Origin: Leptodontidium sp. MPI-SDFR-AT-0119
Lineage: Eukaryota > Ascomycota > Leotiomycetes > Helotiales > Leptodontidiaceae
Direction of reading: 5' to 3'
DNA length: 64,000 nt
NCBI GenBank assembly: GCA_020726505.1
Contig: JAHLEZ010000014.1
Span: 310,001 to 374,000, forward strand
Part shown: one piece after another, positions 23,383 through 35,359 of the stretch
How positions within the stretch are numbered: the first letter of the stretch is position 1
How the letters are laid out: every line of letters begins with the position of its first letter
The notes under the pieces: generated by a model
What the model was told of the DNA's origin: nothing
The model's database searches: none
What the model saw: only the letters and a program-made list of their open reading frames with translations
Program-made: the position numbers and the translations under genes

Positions 23383-23853
23383 TCAAGGAAGCAGCGGCCA
23401 AATCCATCTCAGCTTCCGACATACAGATTCAAACCCATCCGGACAAATCCCATGTCTCTCGGCAATGATCCGCACCTTGAACTGCCTGCTCGGATTCATG
23501 ACCTCTCTAACAGGTCTCCAACGGCCCGCACCCGCACGACAAAGCACCGCAGCCATCTGGTAGAAGGCGCACCGGGAGGAGAATTTGCCGAACATGTAAG
23601 TGTAGACTAGGGCATTGCGCCATGATGCAGCGAAAGCGGGCTGCTCGCCGATGTTGTAGCCGTCGTGAGTGGCGCGACCAATTGTGAAAAAGTGGTCGGA
23701 CTCTTCGCTGAGTCTTTCGAGGGGTGTGGTAGCCGCGAGGAATTCTCTTTTCTCTTCGGCGAGGCGGATAATGTGCCAGGTCTTTGAGGTTTGGCGTGGG
23801 AGAGCTAGAAGTTGGAACCAGGGCTTAATGATGGCATTGGTGGAGAAGACCAT
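23383..23853 (-). CDS. Small conserved fungal protein, function unknown
   Basis: The ORF is 156 residues. I start at the Met at 23853 (MVFSTNAIIKPWF); the frame is open further up to 24321, but that part is Ser/Pro/His-rich and reads like leader sequence. The C-terminal half has a pattern I believe is conserved among fungi: ALVYTYMFGKFSSRCAFYQ, GRWRPVREVMNPS, then RHGICPDGFESVCRKL ending in WPLLP. No catalytic motif, signal peptide or membrane span is visible. The C-terminal segment looks like a small helical bundle. The function is not inferable. Confidence 0.6.
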   Translation of the reverse strand: MVFSTNAIIKPWFQLLALPRQTSKTWHIIRLAEEKREFLAATTPLERLSEESDHFFTIGRATHDGYNIGEQPAFAASWRNALVYTYMFGKFSSRCAFYQMAAVLCRAGAGRWRPVREVMNPSRQFKVRIIAERHGICPDGFESVCRKLRWIWPLLP

Positions 23854-24953
23854 TGTGATTGCCTTTCTTTGAGGTGTGTGTTGTGGTTTTGGGGTTGGGA
23901 TTATGCAGAGAGCCGAAAGGTGTCTTGGAGTATGGTTGATTAGCCGTGCTTTGCCGTTTTTTGCCTTTGCTGCTGGAAAGATGCTTTGTTTCGCTTTTGT
24001 TGTCCTGCTGGAATGGCGCGTAGTCTGTATAAAGGCGGGGAAATCTGGAGATACATTTAAGTCAACAAGCCGGAAGTCAAGTGCTGTCTGGCTTCGGGGA
24101 TACTGTACCTTGCTTGGAAGGGATCGTAATTTCTTAAAGACAAAGATAGCTATCCAAAATGCATTTGATGCTGGTTGTCTTTGAACCGAAAGATCTGGGT
24201 TGTCTCGACAACGATATTTATACAGTTTCGTGGGCGACGAGGAGGAGGTCGAAGGATTAAGCGAGGGGCTAGTGTGGGCGGGATGGCTTTGCAATGAATG
24301 CAGGACGCCGCGAATAGGCACGACGAAATTTGAAGATCATGCGCATATATAATCTAATTCAATGTACTTACGCACATTGAATAGCATAAAACTTATTATG
24401 GTCAGCTTTATCCCCTTTATAATTTTCTTCCAAGAGGAAAAGCTTTCTTACTTTCCGTCGCCGGGTAGTTGTCTTGGAGGCAAGTACATACATTCCTTTA
24501 GCAACATGTTTGTGTACAAAAACCTTCCTTTTCCACAGATCAGATGTCCATTTTCGCTGATTGTTAAATCAATGGCAGCAAACGTGGTGAAGCAGTCATT
24601 CGCTTAGATCAGGCAGCCGAATGATCAGACGTCCAATGCAGATGGCTGTTTCCCGTGCATTACAGGAAAGAAACAGTCTTGATGTGCGTAAGCAGCATGC
24701 CTTTCAACAATATAGCCTGTCAAACATTTCTTTGAAGCTGCAGTATCCCAACCTGCCCGCTGCCGACGCGTTTTCTTCTGCCTCTCAACTTCATGCCGTT
24801 GGCCGCCTTTGCATTTCCAAAACACTTCAAATTTTTCTTTCACTCTTCCAGCATTGTAGGTAGTCCATTAAATTTTTGGCTGAAATCTTTGGGCATTAAT
24901 ACAAGCGTCCTTCCCACCAAAACGACCCTTACAGATCAGAGCATTTCAGTCTT
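23854..24953. other. Divergent intergenic region
   Basis: This contains the 5' leader of the small minus-strand gene (open but low-complexity up to 24321) and the promoter of the plus-strand P-loop/phosphoribosyltransferase gene. The frames at 24362-24607 and 24621-24863 have no domains. Confidence 0.4.
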
Positions 24954-27439
24954 ATGGTAGAATTGGAGCAGCTCCGCTCATATCCCGATACGACTGCCAA
25001 AACAACCCGACCCACCTCCGTCGGGCCCTCCAGTCCCGTGTCAGCTGTCATGAGAGACTCGAGCGCTGCGAGAGGCAAGTCTAAGAAGTGCTTCGCGAAG
25101 ATGTTGAAGCAACAGGAGGGCAGTCGTCGAAAGTCAATTAAGCGAAAAGCAGAAGTTGTTGGCTCAAGTCAACACTCAACCCCAATAGACTCATCCTCAT
25201 CAGTGTTGTCCGGTGCAAACAGTTCTTCCATAGCCTCTTCAATTGCTTCTGCTGAAGGCGGACCTCTCGAACTAAGCAATCTGGGCATGACACCCACTCC
25301 CCCCGGCTACCCTCAAACCTCCGCGCCTACATCAACCCCGTCCAGCAGCGACGCCAAGAAAGTTGACACCACTCCAAGTCAGTCAGTCGTACCTGATGCC
25401 AAAGTTCGACTCCTCGAGCGCGCTTCTCCAGTCATGGCTACCACCTCCAAGGTTTCTATTACCCAACTTACAAAAAAACCCATCGTCGTTGGAATCTATG
25501 GCATCTTAGGTTGCGGTAAGTCATAGTCAATCAACTGAAAAAAAAGCTCGGAGAAGAGCACTTCGCTTTCCACGATGGCTCAGCAATAATCGGCAATGTC
25601 GTCGAGGGTGGGCTCAAAGCATTCAAAAAGATGAAGTCGGAAGAACAAACCCGTTCCCGTATCCTCGCCATTGAGAAGATTCGAACTGAGTGTGCTGAGA
25701 ATGGAAAGGCCGGCATTGTTGCAGGTCACTACTCGTTCTGGGACAAGGAGGAAGACGAGAATGTGAATGTGGTCTGGACAGACGGAGATCGGGATACGTT
25801 CACTCATATGCTCTACTTGAATGTGCCAAGTAAGATCGTTGAGGAGCGAAGAAAGGGCGATACCTCGAGAGGTCGAGCAGCTGTATCTGCAGCCCACCTG
25901 GAGAAGTGGCAAAATAGCGAGGTGGGAGAGTTGTGTAGTGTCTGCTTCAAGCACAACATCGACTTTGCGGACTTGAACTTCGACTATGACCATCCTGTGC
26001 TCGCCTCTGCTCTTCTACGCGGTTTTAAAGAGCACCTAGAAGTATCTAACCTCTGCCGTGCTACCGAAGCACTGGACGACATCATGGCGAAAGGCAATCC
26101 CAGGCTGGAAACAATGCTAGTCCTGGATGGAGACCGAACCCTGTGCGCAGTCGACACTGGCAGTATGTTCTGGGCTGAACTTGAGAAGGAGGATCTATTG
26201 AAGAGAATATTCAGCAGGCCTTTGAAGTACACGTTGAATGCTTTCCTAGAAGCCAGTTCGTCGTACGAAAAAGGCACCGATTCTGCATTATACGAGTCGA
26301 CGTGTAAGGCGGTTGCCGCGAAAGTCAAGCTGCATCCCGAATTCGTCAAATTGTTAGGTCTAGTGGGAGATGTTTCCCACGTGGGTGCAGTAGTTGTAAC
26401 ATGTAGACTGCGCCGACTTTGGGAGATCGTGATGGATAATGCTGGGTTCTCGACGAGCGTCGAAGTAATTGGAGCAGGTCGAGCCGGTAACGGATATGTC
26501 GTTACTGCTGAAGTCAAAGCTATGTTGGTGAGAAGACTGCAAGTCAAATACGGTATGCATGTCTGGGCTTTTGGAGACAGCCCTCTTGACTTGCCGATGT
26601 TGAAGGAGGCCGACGAAGCGATCGTTGTTGTGGGTGAGAAGGGCACACGAAGCAAGACCATGGATAAGGAGCTCCAGATCGCTATTGCAGATGATGGACT
26701 TCTTGCAAGACAAGCGTTGCTCCCCAGTCACGTCGATTCTCGTCTTGATACTGCTGAACTTCGTCTCTTTGACATGCGAGCACCCGAAGAGATGAAATCC
26801 ATCTTCCTCCGTCGAAAGCCCCTTGCTGTCCGTCACGCTTCTACAAACGCAGCCAAGCTCCTTCAGACACCGATGCGAAACGCAGAGAACTCGGGCGTTG
26901 CTCTCCAAGCCATCCACAAGAAGGTCGGATGGTTCTTGGCCACTGAGCTGGTTACTGAAGTCATTGGCATGGAGGAACACCGAATTCCTCATGTTCAAGG
27001 CGGATTCACGACTGGCTACCGTCTTCTTCGCGAGGGTAGAACAACCATCATAGCTCTCATGCGTGGGGGTGAGCCTATGGCCAAAGGCGTACATGAAGCG
27101 TTTTCCCTAGCGATGTTTGTCCATGCCAACTGTCCATTCGACTTGAAAGCTCATCACCTTGAAGGCCAGGAAACAGTTCTGCTCGTTGATTCTGTCGTCA
27201 ACAACGGCACTACGATCGTGGAGTTCATGAAGCGTATCAAGGTACTTGTCACCGGTATCCGCGTTGTGGTTGTTACTGGTGTTGCTCAGAAGAAATCGAT
27301 TTCTGAGAATGGGCCTCTGGCACGGGTTGGTAGGGACGGTCTGACTGTCGTTGCGTTGAGGCTGAGTGAGAATAAGTACACCGGAAAGGGTGGCACGGAT
27401 ACGGGAAATCGGTTATTCAACACCACTCATCTGGGTTGA
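24954..27439 (+). pseudogene. P-loop/HAD/phosphoribosyltransferase fusion, frameshifted in the P-loop
   Basis: Two overlapping-family pieces lie end to end. Frame 1 (24954-25526) has a Ser/Thr-rich tail and ends in KKPIVVGIYGILGCGKS followed immediately by TAG. The next frame resumes at once with VNQLKKKLGEEHFAFHDGS and runs to 27439. The second part has a HAD phosphatase domain (VLDGDRTL; FGDSPLDLPMLKEADEA) and a uracil-phosphoribosyltransferase-like domain (LLRE...ALMRGGEPMA; LLVDSVVNNGTTIVEF, the PRPP loop). The missing base falls within the Walker A motif near 25521-25526. No normal intron fixes it: a 38 bp GTAAGT...AG intron would restore frame but remove the Lys-Ser of the P-loop. Either a real null allele or a sequencing indel. 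Family roles are in nucleotide metabolism; the exact substrate is unknown. Confidence 0.75.
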
Positions 27440-27784
27440 AATGTGAAGTGAGAAGAGGATGCTGTCGAGGAGATGCCAGAATTTGTGGGAACTATTTGTT
27501 GATTTCGGTCAGAGGGGAGGGTCGTTGGGGTTCTCTGAATTTTTGGTGAAATTGCGCGCTTGGCTTCATAGATTCAACAGAATGAATGGAATTGATTTCG
27601 AAGCCGTCTGAATTTTTTGTTAGGATGTTTCGTTCCACGGCGTGTTGGGTTCTCATATCAACACAGTGGCATGCCTCAGTGCAGTGCCTTCAAGCCACCC
27701 CTTCCAGGATTCTCAGACGAGGGACTGAGCAAAGCTCGTAATGAATAACCTGTTGAGATTGAATTGGACGTAATGTACGAACTA
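27440..27784. other. Short intergenic between convergent genes
   Basis: 3' flanks of the two convergent broken genes. Nothing else is visible. Confidence 0.4.
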
Positions 27785-28848
27785 TTATGAGTTCCTCCGC
27801 CACACAAGCATCCCTTCATCTTTCCCAGCGAAACTTGGCATCGGAACCACGCAAACCAGCACCCAGTTAGGCATTTCCTTCTCGAAGTACTCCTCCATGG
27901 TGCAATCCGCGAAATCGGTGTATCGATTCGCATTTTGGGTACCAACCATGACTATGGCATCCCCTCGATATTCTCGCAGTACCCTCTTGGTGAAAGAACT
28001 AGCAGTGACCATGTAGACCATCAAGAGAACTCTTCCTTTCCCACCACCATTCTTCTTGAGATACTCTACACCGTCGGCCTTCACAGTATTTTCGATCCAC
28101 CTTGTCCGGTATTTGCTAGCCATGTTGCCCACAGCCGTAACATTGAGCTTCATCCTTCGCAGCATGTATGTCCAATATCCATTCCCACTGGCCATATCAA
28201 TTCACCATCAACACCTGAGTCTGCAACTAGCTGGGATATGATTTGCAACGCCTCGTAGCTGGGCACAACGCAGCCAAAGTGATGGTAGAAGACTGGCAGG
28301 ATTGGATGTGTATGCTTTGCATTCGCAGGATGCGCATACGAAGGATCTGGTGAAGGTCCGAGGAATGCGGTTTCCCGGCAGGAGAGAGCCCACATGTCGT
28401 AGTAGGGATTGATATGTGTTTTTGATTTCGGGATCTTGAATGGGCATGTTCGCCGTGACTGGAGATATTTGGCAACAATCTCTCTGGGTGATCCTTTCTT
28501 TGCATTGGACAGGAAAGCTGTAAGGGCTTTGGAGCTATCCGTGTTTGAAGAGAAGATGGAAGTATATGCATTTATGTCTGATTCTGAAACCTTCGGTAAT
28601 TAACTTCTGCTCTACAACAACATGTAGAAATGACCTACTTGTATCTGCTGTCCATGTGATTGGTATTTATATTTCAACTCGCCAGAATCTACCTTCTCCT
28701 GTATTTGGCCCAATGCCGTAGCAAATGCCTCAGCTCTATAAACATAATTGTCTTGCTCTGGGATGCCGAACGTGGTGGTGATGGTTTTGGAGAAGTCATT
28801 ATCAATCAACCCTGGCCAATGGGCGAATATCTCGTTTGGTGAAGGCAT
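27785..28848 (-). pseudogene. SAM-dependent methyltransferase-like gene with frameshift at the SAM motif
   Basis: Exon 1 is 28848-28639 (MPSPNEIFAHWPGLIDNDF..., 70 codons). A 48 bp intron (28591-28638) then joins to VSESDINAYTSIF in exon 2. The frame runs well through TCPFKIPKSKTHINPYYDMWALSCRE, AKHTHPILPVFYHHFGCVVPS and IISQLVADSGVDGE, then is lost at about 28196-28212. The adjacent frame continues with IDMASGNGYWTYMLRRMKL (glycine-rich SAM motif I) to TQNANRYTDF and FAGKDEGMLVWRR at 27785. A single missing base at the motif I strand explains the break, and no intron of usable length fits. This family is common in fungi and is methyltransferase-like by fold; its substrate is unknown. Confidence 0.72.
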
Positions 28849-30572
28849 TGTGATAGCAGTGTAGAAAATGAAGTTGTTGATAATGGAATATCGAGAGGAA
28901 ATGGGAAAAGGCAGTGACGTCGACGCCAACGAATCTCCAGCCAGCTCGGGCACTAGTCTAGCGCGGTTCTCCCCCCTGAATAATGCGAGAAGTCACGTTC
29001 GGTGCGTCGCTTAATTGTAGCTCACTAACCTAGGTATCATCAATCAATGGTTCCCATTCTTGAGTCTCATATGAAGTTAGTAAGCTTGCTGCTCTTGCTC
29101 AGGCGCTATTCACCCTCGGCTCACCTTCGGCTCAGTCGACTCGCCTGAGGTACCTGAGCACCCTGAGCACCCCTGAGCAGCTCGCCTGGACAGGCTTGAG
29201 CATCCTGAGCAAAATTTACTACATCCGTCATGTTTTTTGCTCCTTGCTTTGTAGCTAATCACACTTGATCTGACCTCTGTTCTCTCGCGTTACTTTTGTC
29301 AAGTTTTAATGACAATTCTTAAGGAGCCCAAACAAGTTCTCAAGAAACACAAAATGGACACTTTCCAAGATTTACCCAGCGCGTCAACCTTCGAAACCTG
29401 CTTTCAGCTTCCCCTCTCCATTAAATACATCTGAAAATCCCCGAGGAATCCAGCTACACAGCAAGCAATGTCAGCCCAACGTAGCGCTGAGCCAAATCCC
29501 CTGGAGGTGCATGCAGACTCTCAACGCTTTTCATCCTGAAGCGTATCATGGACCGGATTAACCTCGAGCGAAAGGCAACTGGCAATCTACCTCCAGTACA
29601 GCCTCGTAGTATATCCAAACCCCCCCCCCGGACTCGGGATGTCAATGTAAAGCGACCAATGATCTCTATGATTCTCTCAAGGGTTTCGTGTGCCATATCT
29701 ATCAGTAGTAGTAAAGTTTACCATGCAATATCATAAAGCTGGGCAAATTGCCAATAGCATTGGTCTATTAAGTCACTAATCGTAAGCTCGCTCTTCTTCG
29801 AATCTCCCTAACTCCCTAAATGTCTTGCAATATCCGTAGCAAAGCAGACTCTCCTCTCTTCTGTTATTTGCGTAATGAGTTCCTAGTAACTTTTTAATTG
29901 TTCGGTATACTAGTAAATAAATTTTGAATGACTAAGCATACCATGAAGACCAAAGGGACAGCGTGTGCCCTTTCAATGACTCTTGTAAATATGAAGTTCC
30001 AAAATATGTTAAGGCAGAGGTGCGTTAGTCATGGAGTTACATTAATCAGCTGGGTCTGGACATTCAACGGCTGACATAGCCCTTGAGCATTCAAGACTGA
30101 TAAAAAGCAAATGTTAAAGGTCTAGAGTGGATCTGGCTGCCGCCGCCACCACAGCGGTAATCTTGCCACCGCTTATTGTTACAACTGTCTGCGCAATCAC
30201 ACGCGGCTTTGACCACAAGACAAGGCAACTTATCACAAACCCCAGCTTCCTCCATCTCAAAGGCAATGACATGGTTGACACTATAATGTTAGATACTTAT
30301 CCCTACCGATCTGAGACTTCTCCGCACTGTCCCTCAAAGCTATACCCCCAAAATGAATGGCAAAATCCTCAAATTAGTCTCTGAGGTACTGCCTTAGCTC
30401 GAGTAGTCGATATTCGAGCTGCATCTCGTCGCTCTTAAGACTTGCGCATTCTGCTTTACGGAACTCTTCGCAAACCGGGTTTTAAGAATTTCTCCAGCGA
30501 GCACATTTGCACATTCGTCCGTCCTGGTACTCGTTACTGCAATCCACCTTCGAAAAGTATCACTATTATCTC
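28849..30572. other. Intergenic with a CTGAGC repeat patch, no gene seen
   Basis: About 1.7 kb between the methyltransferase relic and the end of the disrupted HET gene. Apart from the repeat at 29098-29215 and a C9 run near 29621, I see no coding signal. The frames at 29454-29696 and 30127-30384 lack domains. Confidence 0.4.
29098..29215. repeat. CTGAGCA-rich imperfect repeat with inverted arms
   Basis: The unit CTGAGCA or close variants occurs about five times between 29150 and 29215, together with CTCGGCTCA-type units at 29116-29135. CTCAGGCG (29098-29105) and CGCCTGAG (29142-29149) form an inverted repeat that could fold as a hairpin. The origin is unknown; a mobile-element end or minisatellite is possible. 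Confidence 0.5.
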
Positions 30573-32339
30573 TTATATAATCTCGAGTGTAGTAGGCGCT
30601 ACTCCATCAAACAAGCGACCCTTATGAAGCTCCAGATAGCCAACCCTTCGATACTTCACGCCTGCGCCCACCTTCTTCAATAGTAAGCAACTAAGGGAGT
30701 CGTTTTCTTCCATTCTACGGCAAGATATCGGGCCAGCACACCATGTCATCTCTGGTAGCGTATTTCCTCCAATGCTTAAAAGAAAGGTTTGCAAAGATGC
30801 CAACTCATCGGTGCTATGTCCCTCATACGGTTCTCCAGCTTTTCTTTTTGCATCTTTTCGCTCGGATGAAGATAAGAGCATAAGCGGTAGACAATACAGA
30901 TTTTCACCCTTCGTTACGGGCTCGTCGTAAAATGCATCCGCAAGGAATTGTTTGCATTTTCGGGGTTTTGTTGAAAAAGCGTATTGGAACAATAGAAAGG
31001 AGTTGCGAGCCCGAATATCTTGTGAATGATAGGGCAGACAACTTTCCGCTGGGATGATTATTTGGATTAGGCCTCGTAGCTTTAGAGATGGAGGCGTAAA
31101 TGAAGGAGCCAAATGTGTAGCTAGAGGCGTGGGATTCTCTTGTAAAAGTTCGAAAAAGGTGACACAGAGACCGTTTCCGTGGACGTACTCTGAGGTTATA
31201 GAATAATTGAATTCCATTACCCTCCCCTCCATTTCGTTTCCAGCGTAGGCGATAAGCTTGCCAGGACGACCATGACGGTATTGTCGATGTCAAGCTGGCA
31301 TCTGTGGCATCTTCTTCATGTTGAGCAGTGATTCTCCAAGCTAGTCCGTAGGCCAAGTCTGATTTCCACAGACCATACAAGAACTCATCGCCTGGCGTTT
31401 TAAATTTCGCGGCTAATCCAGCTAAGGCCATTAGCCTATCGGATTCATATGTGAATTTGCGGTGGCTGTATATCTCCATATTTTGGTACCACCAGTAGAA
31501 TCTTTGCCTCCTGTTAACTTGGTCTGAACAGCTCCCAGCTGCGTCTATCTTTATATGCCTGTCGAAGTCTGACTTGTTGTTCAAGGGGATCAATCCCATT
31601 GGTAAGCCTTCAGATGCAGTTTTGGAAGCACAGGTCCAGGATATTCCCGTTTGAGAAAAGCAAAGTGTCCGCGGTGATAGGTATTTCTCTTGAAATGCCC
31701 AGCCACGCTTGTCCAAGTACGCGGGCTCTGGCATGTACCAATCACGACACATAAGGAACTCTCCCTTTCCAATGACTCCGTCTTCCTTGGGGTATTGAAC
31801 ATTTAGCGTACAAGGATATGTTTTTCGGGGATCTCGCTCAACGAAGAGTCCAGCATTGCTGTCTTCTCCAACTGCAGCAGATATAGTCAACGATGCATTA
31901 GAATAGATATCTCCCATTCGTCCAGATTGTGTCTGCCAGTCACTCTTAGAGTCTTGAACAATACACAACGAATCAATCCAGAGGAACCGAATACCGAGAT
32001 GCCGGCAGACGACTATAGCGTCGGTGAAAGTTTTTGGGAAAGTCGATTCATCCACAGCTTTTTGCCGCGGCTCAAGATTTTCTTTGTTGGTGACGTAATC
32101 CTGTTAGCTTCCAGGTTTGCCCCAGCAGTAGCTAAGCGCAGCATATGATCCGACCCGGTCTTCGCCAACAGAGAGAAAGATGTCTTGTAGGATCTCATTA
32201 AACCCAAGGTCTAGCACTCTATATGGAAGTATTGATTCCAGTTGAGGCTGGTGGCAACAGTGTTCATGGTAGTTTGCACAATCATGAAGCCAGCTAGCTC
32301 CTAAATCTAGATTCTTAGGAGACCCCGTACCCGAATTAT

Positions 32340-32347
32340 ATTCCATG
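32340..32347. repeat. Left hAT target-site duplication
   Basis: ATTCCATG directly abuts the left terminal inverted repeat and is repeated at 35360-35367. It lies inside the HET coding sequence. Confidence 0.9.
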
Positions 32348-35300
32348 CAGGCTGGTTGATAAGTCAGTTAAGTCAGTATCAGTTGACTAAATCACCACGA
32401 CTGACTGACTGACATAAATAAGGCAACTGACGAGCTTAACTAATTAAATTAATCAGTACTGATTTCAACTGAATATAATTTATAAAAATCAGACATCTAG
32501 TAGTACAGCTTTAAAGGCTCCAGCAATTTCAATAGCTCTACGATTTTACTAATTCTTTAAACACTCCTAGTGCCACAACATCTCTCCTAATAAATTAGAG
32601 CTCTCTATAGTAGTTTATTTAGAGTAAAAAGAAAAGACTCTTTCGCACTCCGAGCTTATAGTAGGTATAACTAGAAAATCAAAGGCCATTTGAGCTAGTT
32701 ATGGCCACTCGGCCTCTCGTAACCTCTAATACTCTATAACTCCCATATGCTTAACAAGTGGCTCTTAAAGATAATGGAAATATTAATCTCTTCTACTAAA
32801 AACAACTATATTACGCGGCCTACTAATTAGAGCCGCGGCGTTAAGGATACTCTTTAAGTAATCCTTTTCTAAAGAAGGTATAATAAGAACTAGTTCTAGG
32901 GATAAAGTAATACGAAAAACAACTATTACGCCTTTGTATTACTCTTCCCATAGTTTCTTAAACTTAGATTTCGCTAATACAAGGAATGGAGCTAAGTTCC
33001 CTTTTTAATTCTTCTCAAAAAAGGACTATTTATATAAGGAATAGAAAACTATTAACGCTTGCCACGCTAGAGAATCGTCGGTCTTTTTATACTACTTTAA
33101 GCACGCTTGCTAAGCCAAAGTAATTAATTGTTGTATGCCTTCGTGGTCGTTAAATTAGTGTTATTTTGACTAAGTTTCTAGAGCCTTAAAGTGCGCTATA
33201 ATATACTCTAATATAATTAGAGATTCCTATAGAGCACTATGCGACGGTTCTAAAGCTCCTTCGATCATCTTTGCATTTCCTTCTAGACTTTTAGTAAGTA
33301 AAAACAATAGCTAAAGCTAATCCCTAATGATTTCTAAGGTCTCTTACTCTTTTAAAGACAGGTAGTCGTTATCGAATATCTCTTAATCGTCTAGTTCCGC
33401 AGAGACGTGTAATATAACGGCATATTCGGTGAGAGCCTAGCGTAGCTTAATACCTCTGCGTACTATTAAATACGTGGCATTCTAGCGTACACCTCTATTA
33501 AGAACCAACTTCTATTCCTTCCTTACTACTATACTAATATTAAGCTGTGATTAAAGGGCCAGAAACAACGTGGTTCTCTTGCTAGAGGCCATAACATGTG
33601 CTATTAAGTTGTATAACTTTCTAACCTCTCCTCTGCGCCGCTAAAGCTTTCGATAGTTAACTAGCCCTACTACTATATAATCATTAGCCCAAGAGCTTTG
33701 ATCTTAACTAAATAAGTAAGCCTTAGTAATCAAATTAATGACGTGACTTATGTAACGTAGTCTCTTTTCTTTATAATCGAACCCCTACTGCTTTCTAAGC
33801 TCTACGAGAGTCGTATCGTTATTCGTCGCGTTGTTAAGCACAAAGTGGCCTAAGTTGCTGGCGTTAATTCCGAATCAAGTGAGAAGTGGGAGGAGTACAG
33901 AGTATTAATCTAAGATTTTTGATTAGAGGACGCGACAGGAAACTGAATAATAAGTTACATACTAACTCCTGTCTTTTTATGTACTAAGAGCTCTAGTAGG
34001 CCTATAAGACGCGTGTAGGACTCGTATTAATCGTTAATAAAGTGAACTATAATACTAAGTATACTAAGCTTCTTTCTCTTTAATCCCTAACTATCAAAAG
34101 TGAGAGTTATCTTTAACTTAGAGCTACGAATCTCTTATATGACTTGAGGCTTTATATATTAGAAAAGATCGTGGATCTACTGTTCTATAATAAAGTGTAT
34201 ATCTAGTAAAGTATTAACTGTCTCGACATTCGCAATCTTAAAGTAACGTTTTAAGCGTTTAGAGGTAGCTTTATAGTGTTTAATACTATCACAAATAATC
34301 TACTCTAAAAACGCGTTAACGAATTCTTACTAACGGAAAGGGATTACTTCGTTATAACTCTTACTAACGACCCCTGAGGCTTAAGCGCGTGTAAGTTCTA
34401 TTAATATTATTCTCTATATATCTCCTCTTGCGTCTAGTATATATGTATCTTGTATATAGCGCTCGGCGTTACTTAAAGTATTAGCGTTAAAGTGAAATTC
34501 GCGATTCTTGGAAAATTTGGCATTATAGTGACCTTTAATAATTAGTACTTAATCTATAGATTTAATAGAGAAACACATATAAAGCTTGTAGCATTATATA
34601 AAGTTATTAAATACTTTCGTCGTGTCTTTAAGGTAGTACTTAACTTTCTATACTTATTAACGAAGCTTCCTCTTTGTTACACTTACTATAACAAAACTAG
34701 TAAGTAACCTAGCTAATTGAACCTTGCGATTATTAAATAAAGGCTCTCTAAAGTCGTATAAAGAGTATTCTTCGTGATTAATATAAGTTGGAGGCTTGCT
34801 AAGGTCGTAGAAGGTGGTGTAAGTAGGCGTTAAACGAAAACAGCGGTTACGAAGGGGCTTTTTTCCTGACGATTCAGGGGCTATTATAGCCTGAAATAGG
34901 TTAATTAAAGTATTATTTAATACTATAGAAAGTACAGAAGAAGCTCTTGATTCGTCGTCTGCGATAACTATAGGGGAAGCGTGCGAAGAAGCCATAGTAC
35001 TAGGTACTGTGTTCAATAGATTAATTATAACGAAGTGTAACTAAACTATAAGGTTAGGCAATAGCGGGCAAGATTATGTAATCTAAAAGTGGCTATTTCG
35101 GCCGTTTGGGCTAATCAGAGGCCTCTATTTAGGCCCGAGCGAGCTTAATCTGTGCGGGGCATCACCTAAAAATTAGCCCAGCTGCCATTACTAAACTAAC
35201 CCTATTATAAGGATTTTCTTACCTTCTAACTTATAAGTTGAAATCAGTTGAGTATATAGCCACTGACTTATTAGGGTTAAGGCTAATAGCTAACTTATTA

Positions 35301-35359
35301 GATAATTTAGGGTCACTGACTGAAGTCAGCTTAACTAGACTGACTTATCGACCAGCCTG
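32348..35359 (-). mobile_element. hAT-superfamily DNA transposon, 3,012 bp, decayed transposase
   Basis: Terminal inverted repeats begin CAGGCTGGTYGATAAG and match 20 of 21 bases (32348-32368 and 35339-35359). The element is flanked by the 8 bp direct duplication ATTCCATG (32340-32347 and 35360-35367), the size typical of hAT. Subterminal CTGACT/AGTCAG words cluster at both ends, as expected for transposase binding. On the minus strand the transposase relic starts near 35016 (MNTVPSTMASSHASPIVIADDE, open to 34657). It ends with the hAT dimerisation signature MAFDFLVIPTISSECERVFS near 32620-32700. Between and after these are many TAG/TAA stops in TpA-rich, CpA-poor sequence, consistent with RIP-type mutation. 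The transposase is dead, but the ends are well preserved. Confidence 0.9.

Noticed and set aside
23854..24321. Long N-terminal part of the small minus-strand protein
   Set aside because: Composition looks like leader sequence and there is no domain; the inner Met at 23853 fits better.
25516..25553. A 38 bp GTAAGT...AG intron that would rejoin the P-loop gene
   Set aside because: It is shorter than usual fungal introns and would delete the Lys-Ser of the P-loop; the adjoining frame aligns without any gap, so a one-base indel is simpler.
25984..27094. Two long minus ORFs opposite the HAD/phosphoribosyltransferase part
   Set aside because: They overlap a frame with clear catalytic motifs and show none themselves.
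29600..29640. Possible tRNA or structured RNA around the C9 run
   Set aside because: No cloverleaf or box A/B pair could be drawn.
32104..32106. In-frame TAA in the HET relic explained as part of an intron
   Set aside because: CTAACAG looks like branch plus acceptor but the spacing is only two bases and no donor lies upstream before motif 1.
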